Shown: in pieces, positions 24,623-34,836 of the stretch
Position numbering within the stretch: the stretch's first letter is position 1
Layout: the number at the start of each line of letters is the position of its first letter
DNA from: Candidatus Uabimicrobium amorphum
Lineage (GTDB): Bacteria; Planctomycetota; Uabimicrobiia; Uabimicrobiales; Uabimicrobiaceae
Direction of reading: 5' to 3'
DNA length: 64,000 bases
NCBI RefSeq assembly: GCF_009002475.1
Contig: NZ_AP019860.1
Span: 6,524,501-6,588,500 of the forward strand
Made by a program: the position numbers and the translations under genes
The notes under the pieces: generated by a model
Told to the model about the DNA's origin: nothing
The model's database searches: none
What the model saw: only the letters and a program-made list of their open reading frames with translations

Positions 24623-26839
24623 TTATTTTTGGTTTATCATTCTCAGCAAAGAATCCAATTTTTGTTGCAAGACATCTATTTTTTGTTCATTTTGTTGCAT
24701 TTTCGCCACCTTGCTTTCTAACGTATTCTTTTGTTGCTGTAACGTTGTGATTTTCTTTTCTTGTTGAATGGTATAAAGTGTGAGTTCTTCTATTTTTTGC
24801 AACAACTTCGCCTGCATTTCTCCTAACTGAATTCCCTGTTCTTTTACTTCTCTTTCTGATGGAATGTTCGGTAGATGTTTGTTGCGTTTAATGGACTGTT
24901 CAAGTTCGTTAATCGGCAAAAGTTTATAATCATCAGCGAAGACAAAATCCGCCCATTTTTTCATGTTAATGACACGTATCTCTTCCGCGGTAATTTTTCC
25001 TTTAACAGCGAGTTTAGAACCTTGTGTATTCATAACTCCGATACCCACATTGCCATCTTTGTCCCATCGAAGAGCAATTTTTTGTCCACCATCGGTACTT
25101 CCCAGTGCGCCACCAGACCAGCCATAAACAACAGGTCCATTCACATTTGTATTGGCAAACTTCCTGGTGTCGTGATACATACCGATCCCATGAGCCAAAT
25201 CATTACTGTCATTATGAAAGTAGACATCGTTGCCCTGGGTGTGAACATGGCTTCGGGTAATTATCTTGCCTTTGATTTGTGCATTGCCATTGATGGATAA
25301 TGTGTAGCCTTTTTCCGGAGCCATATTGAGTCCAACCCAACCTTCTTTATCTATATGTAGGCTTTTCGCATCAAAATTCTCGGTTATATTGAGACTTTTT
25401 GCTGATACATGATTGGCATGTAAGGTTTTCTCCACGGTTAAATTTCCTTTGATGGAAACATTTTGGTTTTGGTCCCAACGCAAAGCAATTTTTTCCCCGC
25501 CATCTTTACTCCCAAGGGCACCCCCTGACCATCCATAAGCAACGGGACCATCTATATTTTCTCCAGCGAAAAGTTTGGCAGGATAATTTTCATTACCATG
25601 GTTGTACGCTGCACGGTATAAACCTATACCATGGCCATTATTTGTATGGTTATAGTCAAAATATATGTCTTTGCCACCGGTGTGTACACCAGCTGTTGTC
25701 TGAAGTCTACCATTTATAGAGACATTTTTGAGTATTAGTAATTCACTATTGATTTGAACCTTTGGGGTCGTGGATGCTCCCGACATTTCAATAAACGTAT
25801 GTTTATCTAATGACTTTAATCTAAATCGACCACCATTAATATCAATAGCATATTTACTTTCTTCGCCAAAGACTAATCGCGGGACACTGCCACCAAGATG
25901 TAATGTCCCTTCAGGATTTTTTGTATTAATTCCGATATTACCATTTTTGTTCAAGTTAAAACGGTATTTCGCAGCTTTGTCATCATAAATATAAAAACCG
26001 TTTTTATTGCTTCCTACCTGCCAGCTTTGATTATTTTTGGGGTCGCGAAACTTAATATCAGTTTCCCCAGAAAGACTTTCTATCTCCAATAGGCTTGTGG
26101 AACTAGCTCGTATAAGAGCTGTACCTTGTAAATGCAAACCCGCAGATGGATTTGTAGTGCCAATACCTACATTCCCCTTAGTCCATATCCCGGTATTATT
26201 TAAGCGAAAATTTGGAGCCGATATGTCTAAAAAATCCCCCCCCTGATTATCCCCGTTAATTCTTATGGCTGCCGTGTTACCTATGTTAATAACTTTGCTA
26301 TTGATTTGATCAATGGTTCTCCCCTTGTTAACGTATTCTTTTACTTTATCTAGGGGATAGTACTGTTCTTTTGGTGAAGTCTTGATGATTAGCGGTTTTT
26401 CCATATTACTCCCACTATTATATATGGCTCTTGACTTCCCGCGACCAGCAGCAAAACTGAAAGAGTATTTTGTACCTCCGCGCAACCATACGATGAGTCC
26501 TTTGTGGTGCTTGGCATATGTATAACCAGCGATAAAGTTAGAGGCCAAGTTTGCGTTGGTGGTTTTGTTCGGGATGTAGTAATGAATATCCGCTTCAGCA
26601 AAAGAAGTAGAAGATCCATTCAGGCGATCACCATGTGAACGAAATTTCGCAATTAGAGTTCCATGCCAAGTGGTTCCATCATGAACTTGACGATAAATAT
26701 GAACATCAAATGCCCCTCGTGCCCAGGCATCATCGTAAAAAAATACAGGGTAGTACTTTTTTGCACTTCCACCAAGTGTCAATTCAGCTGCAAATATAAA
26801 CGAATATAGGCAGAATAATAAAACAACTATTTTACGCAT
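24623..26839 (-). CDS. Exported tail-fibre-like surface protein
   Basis: This 738-residue protein has a signal peptide (KIVVLLFCLYSFIFAAE) and AAAGGA before the start. The N-terminal domain (about 20-200) resembles that of 16434 (GGSAKKYYPVFF, then FIAGY, then GLIVWLRGGTKY). Fibre modules follow: GIGTTNPSAGLHLQG, IRASSTSLLEIESLSGETD, and two HTGGKDIYF / HTQGNDVYF to GGALGS modules. The C-terminus carries the shared WADFVF, HLPNIPSEREV, GIQLGEM and LLQKIEELTLYTI block plus an extended coiled coil (QQQKNTLESKVAKMQQNEQK). A fragment of another copy lies just upstream at 26881-27126. It is transcribed alone. Confidence 0.85.
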   Translation of the reverse strand: MRKIVVLLFCLYSFIFAAELTLGGSAKKYYPVFFYDDAWARGAFDVHIYRQVHDGTTWHGTLIAKFRSHGDRLNGSSTSFAEADIHYYIPNKTTNANLASNFIAGYTYAKHHKGLIVWLRGGTKYSFSFAAGRGKSRAIYNSGSNMEKPLIIKTSPKEQYYPLDKVKEYVNKGRTIDQINSKVINIGNTAAIRINGDNQGGDFLDISAPNFRLNNTGIWTKGNVGIGTTNPSAGLHLQGTALIRASSTSLLEIESLSGETDIKFRDPKNNQSWQVGSNKNGFYIYDDKAAKYRFNLNKNGNIGINTKNPEGTLHLGGSVPRLVFGEESKYAIDINGGRFRLKSLDKHTFIEMSGASTTPKVQINSELLILKNVSINGRLQTTAGVHTGGKDIYFDYNHTNNGHGIGLYRAAYNHGNENYPAKLFAGENIDGPVAYGWSGGALGSKDGGEKIALRWDQNQNVSIKGNLTVEKTLHANHVSAKSLNITENFDAKSLHIDKEGWVGLNMAPEKGYTLSINGNAQIKGKIITRSHVHTQGNDVYFHNDSNDLAHGIGMYHDTRKFANTNVNGPVVYGWSGGALGSTDGGQKIALRWDKDGNVGIGVMNTQGSKLAVKGKITAEEIRVINMKKWADFVFADDYKLLPINELEQSIKRNKHLPNIPSEREVKEQGIQLGEMQAKLLQKIEELTLYTIQQEKKITTLQQQKNTLESKVAKMQQNEQKIDVLQQKLDSLLRMINQK

Positions 26840-26880
26840 TATTTTCCTTTCTGAAGTTCTATTGTACTGTGAAGATTGAT

Positions 26881-27126
26881 TTACTTATTTTTGACAGCAC
26901 TTTCTAATTTTTCAATCCGTCTTAGCAATTTGTTTTCCATTTTTATTTTTTCTTTACTCATTTGCTGTATTTTCTTTTCTTGCTCGATGGTGTACAAAGT
27001 CAGTTCTTCTATTTTTTGCAATAACTTTGCCTGCATTTCTCCCAACAGAATTCCCTTTTCTTTCACTTCTCTCTCTGATGGAATGTCAGGTAAATGCCTA
27101 TTGCGCTTAACGGATTTGAGGGCGTC
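26881..27126 (-). pseudogene. C-terminal relic of a fibre-like protein
   Basis: About 80 codons encode RNRHLPDIPSEREVKEKG, then GEMQAKLLQKIEELTLYTIEQ and a coiled coil to TAA. They match the end of the 24623 gene. Homology begins about 27125, just after an in-frame stop, and the rest of the gene is gone. Confidence 0.85.
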
Positions 27127-27143
27127 TTACATCATGAATAAAC

Positions 27144-27239
27144 GAACCACAGAGCACGCAGAGAAATTTGTTAAAAAACCTAAGGATTGTCATATTTTTG
27201 TTGCTTTATAATTCGTTCTGTAATCTCTGTGTTTTTTTA
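27144..27239 (+). repeat. Dispersed CCACAGAG-type repeat with terminal hairpin
   Basis: It begins GAACCACAGAGCACGCAGAG and ends CTCTGTG plus a T-run. CACAGAG (27148-27154) pairs with CTCTGTG (27225-27231). A related stretch lies in opposite orientation at 53009-53061. Repeats with this motif are widespread in bacterial genomes. The rest of 27240-27522 is AT-rich with no gene seen. Confidence 0.5.
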
Positions 27240-27522
27240 CTCCCGCTAAAAAGTTAGAATGGGAGTCTTCACTTTTATTTTCTAAATTATTTTGATTTAT
27301 TTAAAAAATACAATTATAGCAAAGTATTTTTTTTGGTCTACATCTTATATTGGTCTGTCTATCTATTGAAATGGACATCAAACGTGGAGATTGAATTTGG
27401 TATGGCGGAATCGTCTAGGTATGATAATTAAATTACGTCATGGCTAGGAGTTAAATGGCAACTACTGCATGAAAATGAGGTGTTTTGATTACCATAAAAA
27501 ATATAAATCGATTTGGGTATGT

Positions 27523-28087
27523 TTATTTTTGTGCCTGAAGTTGTCTAATTTTTATTTCTAAAATTTCTTTTAAGGATAGCTCTTTCGTTACGAAAAAATC
27601 TTGTTTTTGTATATTTCGAGAAGCTTGACTTTTGTATATTTTTCTGTGGTCAAGTACCGCATTGTAAAAACTTTTGATAAAATAAAAGTTGCTGTCTATT
27701 TGTTTTTCGTAGTTGGCATCGTGTTGTATATTTCGACTAAGCACTTCGGCAATTTGCAAAGTTTTTGTGGTTTTCCCAGTTTTCTTACACAGAATAAGAA
27801 ATTCTTTTATCTGAGCAAACTTTTCTTCGCTACAAGTTTTTACCATTTTTGGACTAAAGTAGTACTGATTCAGTTTTTCCAACTCATCGAAAATAGAAAT
27901 ATCCTTCCTGACATATAGTCCAATCAGACTTGTTTTTCTCCCTACTTTTTTCAGTATTTTTTTCGTTTTTCTCAGGAGCAATAGTGTTCTTATCTGAAAA
28001 GGTTTCTTGTATTTTGTAAGTTCCCCTAACACCTTTATCCTTGCTTATCAAATTTCCCCATAGTTTTTTGAATTTTTCTTCGTTCAC
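27523..28087 (-). pseudogene. Deletion-fused relic of a kinase gene and its downstream triple-repeat gene
   Basis: From a GTG at 28087 the minus strand encodes EEKFKKLWGNL and then ETFSDKNTIAPE, matching the N-terminus of the kinase at 47988 (VKFKTLWEKL, ETFSDKNTIVP). At about 27955, in another frame, the sequence changes to KKVGRKTS, then ELEKLNQYYFS and SNFYFIKSFY. This matches the protein at 49593, the gene that follows the kinase. A deletion has removed the whole kinase domain and the start of the second gene, and left the two ends out of frame. The second part, 27523-28032, remains open and could still be translated. Confidence 0.8.
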
Positions 28088-28352
28088 TATTTCATCAATC
28101 TAAAAAATAAAAATTGGGTTTCAATTAGAGGTACAATGTGTATATTAAGGTCATATTTTCATTTTATATAATTAAAAATAATATCAAAAATATTTTTTGC
28201 GTCAACTTTTTTTGCACGTTGGCTTTTGAGTTTTGTACTAGTATAAACTAATCGTCTCGTTTATCCAAAACAATGTAATATTTAGGCGCTTATGGTGAGC
28301 AATAACTAGCAAAATTTAGGTAGATTTGAAGAATATTAGAACATAAATCAAA

Positions 28353-31300
28353 ATGTTTTCGGCAACGATGGGCAAATTTATGAAGACTCTCTTTTCTCAA
28401 TCGCAAATAACAATCAAAAAGCTTCGCGCTTTAACAACAAAAACAACGCTGTCTGTATGGCGTAAAGTACTTTTTATTGTTATGGTTTTTCTAGTAAACA
28501 ATGTGGCTTTTGCTCAGGAGAGCAACGAAAAACTACACGAAATTTTTATCGCTCTGTGTAGTGACCACCAACAAAAATCGACCGCTGCAATGCATGAGTT
28601 GATTATGCTCAGCAAAAATTCACCAACATTGACACGAGTACTACAAAAAATCGCAATCCAAGATTCACGAGAATGGATACGGACTCTCGCCAAAAATGCA
28701 TTGCAATCCTCCTCCCAATCAGTGCAAAAGCTTATCGATGATCTTTATCCTACAGAAAAGACGCGTGCTTCTGGCCTTCACAAGTCTAAATCTCTTGGAG
28801 GTTTAACCATTCTTGGAGCAAGCCACGACTTCCGGCAACGTCTACGCTACGGCAAAAAACACGCTTTGGTCATTGGTATTAATCAATATGAAAAATATAG
28901 CGATCTGCAAGGACCAAATTTCGATGCCGCCGCGGTTGCGTCGGTTCTCGTACGCCGTTATGGTTTTGACGATGTGGTACTCTTGACCGATACTTCGCCA
29001 CAGAATATATATAGAACTACGGAAAAATGGAGCATTCGCGCTGTGAATAAACAAACGATTGCCGATTACTTGGCGATGTTGCGTTCAGGAAAAGAAAGAG
29101 GCAATTACAAAGTACGTCTATCGCAAGTGGATAAAGACGACGCGCTATTTGTTTTTTTTGCTGGCCATGGTATACCAGGGTACATTGTTGCGGCAGACAG
29201 TCACAACGAATCCACTGCGATTTCTCTTAGGTGGCTTGCCGAAGAACTTGCGAAGTGCAGAGCACAGCACACGTTTTTGGTTTTGGATTGTTGCTTTAGT
29301 GGCTCTATTTTTTCTCCGCCATTTCGTCCGCGTTTAGGCGCGTTCGATGTAAAAATGGATTTTCATCGTGGCGAAAACATTGACCGTGTTTTTCGACGAC
29401 GCTGTTTTCAGATTGTTACTGCCGGAACAGGGGGCGAAGTTGTTGCCGATCAATTACGTCTTTCCAGTATCTACGCGCAAAAAAATCGCAATTTGCGCGG
29501 GCATTCACCGTTTACCGCAATTTTCCTGCAAGCGTTGGAAGGACTTGTCGGTCGCGAGGATGGTATTGTTCTTACCTCTGACCTCGGTTATTACATGGGA
29601 ACGACGTTAGTCAACGATCGGCGCATAGACGCCTTGCAAACTCCTCGTTACCAAAGTTTAGGTGGAGACGGAGATTTTATGTTTTTTCCCGCGCATAAGG
29701 TACTCAATCCGCGGCTACTGCAAATGTTGTATCTCGATGAACAAAAATACGCAGAAATCAAACGTTCTACTTGCGCAGCGATACAAAAATTTATTCTCGA
29801 ACAACCGCGAAACGACCATCTACCATTGACGCGTAGTGCTGTTATTCACATGTCAAAGCTTTTGGAAGAGTCACAGTTTTTGACATACCAGGGTGCTGTG
29901 CAATTTATCTACAATATGTTGCATGAGCAAAAAATGGACATCGCACAAATCCCTGAGTACAGCAGTGTGGTACTACCTTTGGCAAATCTGCTTGATAAAA
30001 CGCTTAGTGCCACTAAGTCACCACAGCGAACGCAAATCATGCGCAAAATCTCTTATTGTTTGGCCGCTCTCGATTTATATACAAATGAAATCGCTGTAAA
30101 CGCCCTAAGAGAATACATCCATTTCCAGGATGCGGAGTGGAAAAAATATCGTCAAACGCGACACATCCCGACAAGTGTTTTACTATACAAAGAGAAGCTC
30201 TCAAAGCTACGAATAACAGCAGAATCTTTGTCCGAGCAAATGCGTATTTATGCCAAAAAAAATGCCATTTATTTGTGGTTACACACAAAGGGGCGTCAAC
30301 AAATCGAGGAGTATCAGCACAATCTTGTACAAAGTCGCTCTCTGGCACAAACTGTTTTGCAAAAGGCAAAAGAAGCATACCAACAAAAGAAATGGGAGCA
30401 ATGTGGAGCTTACGCGGGTAAGGCCTTACAGGTAGTGAAAGAATATCCTCCACTACACAGCCTGCGTCAAAAAGCGCACACCTATGTTCGGTTAAGTATG
30501 TGGCACAGTGCTACGTTATGGAAAAAATATAGCCACAGCAAAAGTGTTTTCGGACAAAACGCTGCCAAAAACGCACACCGTGCGCAGATTTATGCTCTTA
30601 AGTATAGTCACAATAGTCAGACACTCGCCAGTGCCTCCTATGACGAAAGCATCAAACTGTGGCGAGCACAGGATGGTGTATTTTTACGCGACATTTTCCC
30701 GACGATGCAACACCAACCATTGCAAATAGAAGCCTCAAGTAAGGCCAATATTCTAGCCATTTTAACGGGGGGTGGTTTTATCGAGGTGTATGACCTTGTT
30801 CTAAAAAAACTCATTTCTACCATAAAAATCGGTAAAGTCGAGCGTCCTATAATGGCCATAAGCTCAGATGGAAAAACGATTGCCCTTAGCGATCAAAGCG
30901 AAAAAATTACTCTATATAGTGTTGCGCGAGCAAAAAAACAAAGAGAGCTTGTAGGTCATAAAGATGATGTGACCACTCTAGCGTTTAGTCCCGACAACCA
31001 ATGGCTAGCAAGTGGCGCTTTAGATCATGATATTTGCCTGTGGAATTTGCAAAACAATCGCAACAAGATTCTATCTGCACACAAAAATGCCGTTATACAG
31101 TTGTCCTTTAGTTACCACGGAGAACTTCTCGCTTCGTGTTCACAACGCAACACTCTTGTTTGGGATCTAAAAAAGCACCAAGTAGATTTAATAATTCCCG
31201 TAACGCGCTATCAACGTTTTACCGCAGTAGCTTTTAGCCGCGATGACCGTTTGCTTGCTTGCGGAACAAGCAAAAACATCGAATTGTTTGATATTGCCGC

Positions 31301-33509
31301 AGCCAAGTTAACACTGCAAATCCCCACTAAAATGCATAGTTCTTTTTTGTGTTTTCACCCCAGTGGAAAAATTCTCCTCGCTCATCAACATTTCTTGGGA
31401 GCGGTTGTAGCGTGGGATAGCAAAAATGGCAAAAAACTATATACCATCACTAGTGATGCGCGTACAACTTCCATGAAAGCTCGTTTCAGTGCGGATGGCA
31501 AATCCGTAATTGTATCTGCCCGAGGAATCGAAAAAAATATCCAATTTTTTGACGCTCTTAACGGAGAAAAACAAAAGCCACCTTTAAAAGAGTGGTTTCG
31601 TCACGTAATTTTGCCGAAGAAAATGGCATTTGGGAAAAGGCTTTTGGCCACAAGTAGTAAAGAGGGAACCCTCATTATATGGAACGCAAAAACCGCAGAG
31701 GCCCAGCATATTATTTATGAAAAAAATATCGATAAACTCACTTTCAGTAGTGACGACTCTATTCTAGCTTGCACTGTTCATAAACAAATTTATCTATATA
31801 ACACCGACACCGGAAAACTCTTACACAAATTGCCTGGACACCAAAACAAAATCAATTCGTTGTCTTTTTTTCCGACAAAGCCCGTACTGCTCTCCGCGGG
31901 AAATGATAACAAAATAAAATTTTGGAGTAGTGATAACGGCACACTTCTGCAAACGTTACCAACACAAAACCGCGGAGTGCTCACTTATTTTTGTAACGAC
32001 CAACGCACCCTAGCACTACTTTCCGGATATGAGAATATCAATGTACAACTAAGCGATATTTATAGCAAACAATCACACAACTATACTCTAAATACCACAA
32101 AAAGAGTCTACGCGCGCTTATTAAGCCAAAACGGCGCTATCCTGGCCATTGATGGCGGTGATACCTATGAGATTTGGGATGTGCGCAACGAACGTAGGCT
32201 AAGAACTTCGATACAAAAAAATATGCGACAATTGGCTCTTGCACCCGATGGCACTACATTCGCATATACCAACGCACAGCATACACTGCAACTATGCAAA
32301 ATTCGACCTTTACCCCAACGAGTATTCTTACCAGCAAAACGTTATCAACATATCGCCATGGGTTCTCAAGGTAAATTTTTGGCTTTTTCTAGCGCCGACG
32401 AACTAGGCATTTGGGATACCCACACCAACAAACTGCACAAGTCTTTCAAAGGATACAATGGAGAAATCAAGTCATTAGCGTTAAGCCATGATGGCAAAAT
32501 TCTTGCTAGTGCGGGGGAATTCCAAGATCCACTGGTACGCCTGTGGGAAACAACCACTGGCAAGCTACGCCATGCTTTAGACCCTGGTGATAAACGTCTC
32601 GACCAAGTCGCTTTTTCCCATGATGGAAAAAGTGTCGGAGTAAGTGTCTCCGGAAATCAAGTCTCGATTGTTCTGTGGGACAGCGACAGCGGAAAAAAAC
32701 GCCGCGTTATCTCTAGCCCAAACCACCAAAGTGCAGCACAGACTTTCTTGGCATTTTCTCCGCAACAAAGTATTTTGGCCTGGGCGCGTGATAACGAAAT
32801 AGATTTGTGGGACGCCACATCGGGCAGGAGAATTTGTCAAGTCGCCACCAATAATCCGGTAAATAAAATTTTCTTTGACGCAACAGGGAAAAACTTAGTC
32901 TTGGTAAATCCAAGTGCCATTGCCCTGTGGAACCTACAACAACGTAAAGTCATCGCACAGTTTAGGGATCAATATATCAATGACGGTGCTTTGACAACCA
33001 CATCGAAATATTTAGCCGCCGCCACCAGCAACGGCGTACAAATTTGGGACGTAATTACCGGAGAAAAAATACAGCGTTTTCATGAAACGAGAATTTTTGA
33101 TAAAGTCGCTTTTCACCCCAAAAAGCCATGGCTAACATGTATCGATCACAACGCCGCGTCGCGAATAAAACCGCAAAAGGAGAGTTTGTTTTTTTATGAT
33201 TTAGCTGAACTTATGCAAGTCCACACCAGCAAAAACATGCCCCGTTATGCAGCACATAGAAAAAGCAATCTTTTACTTGTAAAAAACGCGCAAAAAGAAT
33301 CGTTGTGGAACTTGCACAACGGAGTAAAAATGTCCAAAAACATTTCATTCACAAATGCGAAAAAAATACACTTGCCACAAAAATACTTTGCCTACCCGCG
33401 TCAGGATATTCCAGCCGACATTATCGAATTTGCACTACAAGAAACCCCCAAACGTTTTACAGAACAACTGTTTGGCTATCGTGTGGCGGAGGACTTGTCG
33501 GTGGAATAA
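28353..33509 (+). CDS. Exported caspase-like (C14) protease with WD40 repeats
   Basis: This 1718-residue protein has a hydrophobic export segment at about 38-55 (VLFIVMVFLVNNVAFAQ). It is preceded by an unusually long basic lead, so the true start may be a later ATG such as 28380. A caspase-fold domain spans about 165-450: ALVIGINQY, catalytic His in FFAGHGIPG (H272) and Cys in LDCCFSGS (C314), ending GGDGDFMFFP. A helical linker follows (about 450-740). The remainder (about 742-1650) is WD40-like repeats of the type TLAFSPDNQWLASGALDHDI, at least a dozen and enough for two propellers. The linker and caspase parts match the genes at 40114 and 57881, which carry HEAT repeats instead. WD40 repeats likely sense a partner and gate proteolysis. 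Confidence 0.9.
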   Translation: MFSATMGKFMKTLFSQSQITIKKLRALTTKTTLSVWRKVLFIVMVFLVNNVAFAQESNEKLHEIFIALCSDHQQKSTAAMHELIMLSKNSPTLTRVLQKIAIQDSREWIRTLAKNALQSSSQSVQKLIDDLYPTEKTRASGLHKSKSLGGLTILGASHDFRQRLRYGKKHALVIGINQYEKYSDLQGPNFDAAAVASVLVRRYGFDDVVLLTDTSPQNIYRTTEKWSIRAVNKQTIADYLAMLRSGKERGNYKVRLSQVDKDDALFVFFAGHGIPGYIVAADSHNESTAISLRWLAEELAKCRAQHTFLVLDCCFSGSIFSPPFRPRLGAFDVKMDFHRGENIDRVFRRRCFQIVTAGTGGEVVADQLRLSSIYAQKNRNLRGHSPFTAIFLQALEGLVGREDGIVLTSDLGYYMGTTLVNDRRIDALQTPRYQSLGGDGDFMFFPAHKVLNPRLLQMLYLDEQKYAEIKRSTCAAIQKFILEQPRNDHLPLTRSAVIHMSKLLEESQFLTYQGAVQFIYNMLHEQKMDIAQIPEYSSVVLPLANLLDKTLSATKSPQRTQIMRKISYCLAALDLYTNEIAVNALREYIHFQDAEWKKYRQTRHIPTSVLLYKEKLSKLRITAESLSEQMRIYAKKNAIYLWLHTKGRQQIEEYQHNLVQSRSLAQTVLQKAKEAYQQKKWEQCGAYAGKALQVVKEYPPLHSLRQKAHTYVRLSMWHSATLWKKYSHSKSVFGQNAAKNAHRAQIYALKYSHNSQTLASASYDESIKLWRAQDGVFLRDIFPTMQHQPLQIEASSKANILAILTGGGFIEVYDLVLKKLISTIKIGKVERPIMAISSDGKTIALSDQSEKITLYSVARAKKQRELVGHKDDVTTLAFSPDNQWLASGALDHDICLWNLQNNRNKILSAHKNAVIQLSFSYHGELLASCSQRNTLVWDLKKHQVDLIIPVTRYQRFTAVAFSRDDRLLACGTSKNIELFDIAAAKLTLQIPTKMHSSFLCFHPSGKILLAHQHFLGAVVAWDSKNGKKLYTITSDARTTSMKARFSADGKSVIVSARGIEKNIQFFDALNGEKQKPPLKEWFRHVILPKKMAFGKRLLATSSKEGTLIIWNAKTAEAQHIIYEKNIDKLTFSSDDSILACTVHKQIYLYNTDTGKLLHKLPGHQNKINSLSFFPTKPVLLSAGNDNKIKFWSSDNGTLLQTLPTQNRGVLTYFCNDQRTLALLSGYENINVQLSDIYSKQSHNYTLNTTKRVYARLLSQNGAILAIDGGDTYEIWDVRNERRLRTSIQKNMRQLALAPDGTTFAYTNAQHTLQLCKIRPLPQRVFLPAKRYQHIAMGSQGKFLAFSSADELGIWDTHTNKLHKSFKGYNGEIKSLALSHDGKILASAGEFQDPLVRLWETTTGKLRHALDPGDKRLDQVAFSHDGKSVGVSVSGNQVSIVLWDSDSGKKRRVISSPNHQSAAQTFLAFSPQQSILAWARDNEIDLWDATSGRRICQVATNNPVNKIFFDATGKNLVLVNPSAIALWNLQQRKVIAQFRDQYINDGALTTTSKYLAAATSNGVQIWDVITGEKIQRFHETRIFDKVAFHPKKPWLTCIDHNAASRIKPQKESLFFYDLAELMQVHTSKNMPRYAAHRKSNLLLVKNAQKESLWNLHNGVKMSKNISFTNAKKIHLPQKYFAYPRQDIPADIIEFALQETPKRFTEQLFGYRVAEDLSVE

Positions 33510-33936
33510 ATATTTTTGTGGCAGCCTATATAAATATCTTTTTGCATTGTTAAAAATTGAAATATCTTATGCGATTGTAAATCACTAAATTGAATTGTAG
33601 ACATTTGCTATTCCACCAAAAGAGTTTTGTCCAAGAGGTGTATATAATTAAGACCTAATCCCCGAAGGGGAATTAACATGTTTAGCCGTAGGTGTTAACC
33701 TACGGTCAAAATGTATAGTTATAACATAACCCCGAAGGGGTGAAACTAAAAGGTCTGTTTATGTCTACTTATACACAAATTTATTACCACATTGTTTTTT
33801 CTACAAAGAACCGACAACCGAGCCTGACAAAAGAATGTCGCCCTAAGCTTTTTAAGTACATCTGGGGAATTGTCAATAACAAAAAATGTCGCCTTATTCG
33901 TATTAACGGTGTGGAAGATCATCTCCATATTTTAAC

Positions 33937-34482
33937 AAAATTCCCAGAAGTCCCCATCCTCTAAAGGTTGGGGATGAATGGGCTTCTCAAATATTAGATG
34001 AAGAGAAATAATTATTTTTCTTCATCTAAAAATCAAGCGATAAAAACTACTTATGCCGTAAGAAAATCGTATTTTTTTATTGACACGAAAAATAAATCCG
34101 TATACAATTCGTATAAAAATAGTAGACATGTCCTATCTACAACCATAAATCTTTATGGTTGTATATTTGTATTCTTATTAATACAAATAACTCTTTATAA
34201 CGAAGAGAATAAAAATTCCATGGAAATATGGAATCATGTATCTACGGCCTGCTGCTTGCGGCAGAAAGTAGTAGAAAGCTCTGTTCCGAGCCTGTAGGAG
34301 AGTCAGGTAACCACCCCTGATTCATTTGTACTACAGTTGTCAGGAGTACTAATGGAATAATACGCATCCTTCGTGGATGAGGTTGTCCTTGTGGATGACC
34401 GTCTGTGATTACCTGATGTATACTCCTTGAAATCTCTTGCTTTTGGAAGCCCCGGCTTCTTCAAGCCGGGGAGGGTTCACTT
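33937..34482 (+). mobile_element. Non-autonomous IS605-type element without transposase genes
   Basis: The insert in the TnpA gene has a left-end hairpin (33952-33973: CCCCATCC and GGTTGGGG) and a right-end hairpin (34450-34471: CCCCGGCTT and AAGCCGGGG). The right end finishes in GGTTCAC, in the style of IS200/IS605 right ends. No tnpA or tnpB reading frame exists inside. Its interior is a chain of hairpins: 33994-34029, 34138-34163 (12-bp stem, 2-base loop) and 34164-34189 (10-bp stem). The exact borders are uncertain by a few bases. Confidence 0.65.
34235..34480 (+). ncRNA. Possible omega-RNA-like (TnpB guide) RNA remnant
   Basis: In tnpB-bearing IS605-type elements the guide RNA comes from the 3' end of the element and finishes at the right-end hairpin. 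This stretch occupies that place, is GC-richer than its surroundings, and contains small hairpins (CTGCTTGCGGCAG, CATCC/GGATG, GTCC/GGAC-like). It ends in the right-end stem and GGTTCAC. Without a TnpB here it could only work with one encoded elsewhere. The role is inferred from position alone. Confidence 0.3.
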
Positions 34483-34836
34483 AGTTTACATCCAAGCATT
34501 GATCTTGCTGATTTGCTTCGAAATGTTAAAGCTTTTTCAAGCAAATGGATTAAACAAAACAAGATATTTCCTTGTTTTACCAACTGGCAAGATGGCTATG
34601 CAGCTTTCACTCTTTCTTTTGATAACGTTAATTCCGTTATTGAATACATTATCAATCAAGAACAACATCATTACAGAAAAAGCTTTTTGGATGAATACAA
34701 AACGCTTTTAATACAAGCTGGTATACAATTTGATCCCAAATATTTACTCTAGTTTGACCCCTTCAGGGTCAGAATTTTGTTTCTATTGTTACCGTGGGCT
34801 TTGCCCCACGGCTATACACATTTTTCCCCTTCGGGG

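Larger units (their letters stand above)
33761..34752 (+). pseudogene. IS200-type Y1 transposase (TnpA) interrupted by another element
   Basis: The 5' part (33761-about 33936) encodes YYHIVFSTKNRQPSLT and then INGVEDHLHIL, with the HUH-like HLH motif of Y1 transposases. The gene resumes at about 34483: SLHPSIDLADLLRNVKAFSS, then a tyrosine-bearing helix (YIINQEQHHYRK), then FDPKYLL and stop. Joining 33937 to 34483 would restore a normal-length protein. The insertion is thus dated after the outer element. The start is the ATG at 33761 with AAAGG 7 bases upstream. Confidence 0.85.
33660..34836 (+). mobile_element. IS200/REP-associated (RAYT-type) transposase element with flanking palindromes
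   Basis: A transposase gene is framed by short palindromes. On the left are CCCCGAAGGGG (33660-33670 and 33730-33740) and CCGTAGGTGTTAACCTACGG (33686-33705). On the right are GACCCCTTCAGGGTC (34756-34770), CCGTGGGCTTTGCCCCACGG (34792-34811) and CCCCTTCGGGG (34826-34836). This is the layout of REP-associated tyrosine transposases. A second element has inserted into the gene. Outside the element, 33510-33659 holds no gene that I can see. Confidence 0.7.

Noticed and set aside
33998..34297. 99-codon open frame inside the hairpin-rich insert
   Set aside because: It runs through several palindromes, has low complexity and no recognisable transposase motif; AT-rich stems explain the lack of stops.
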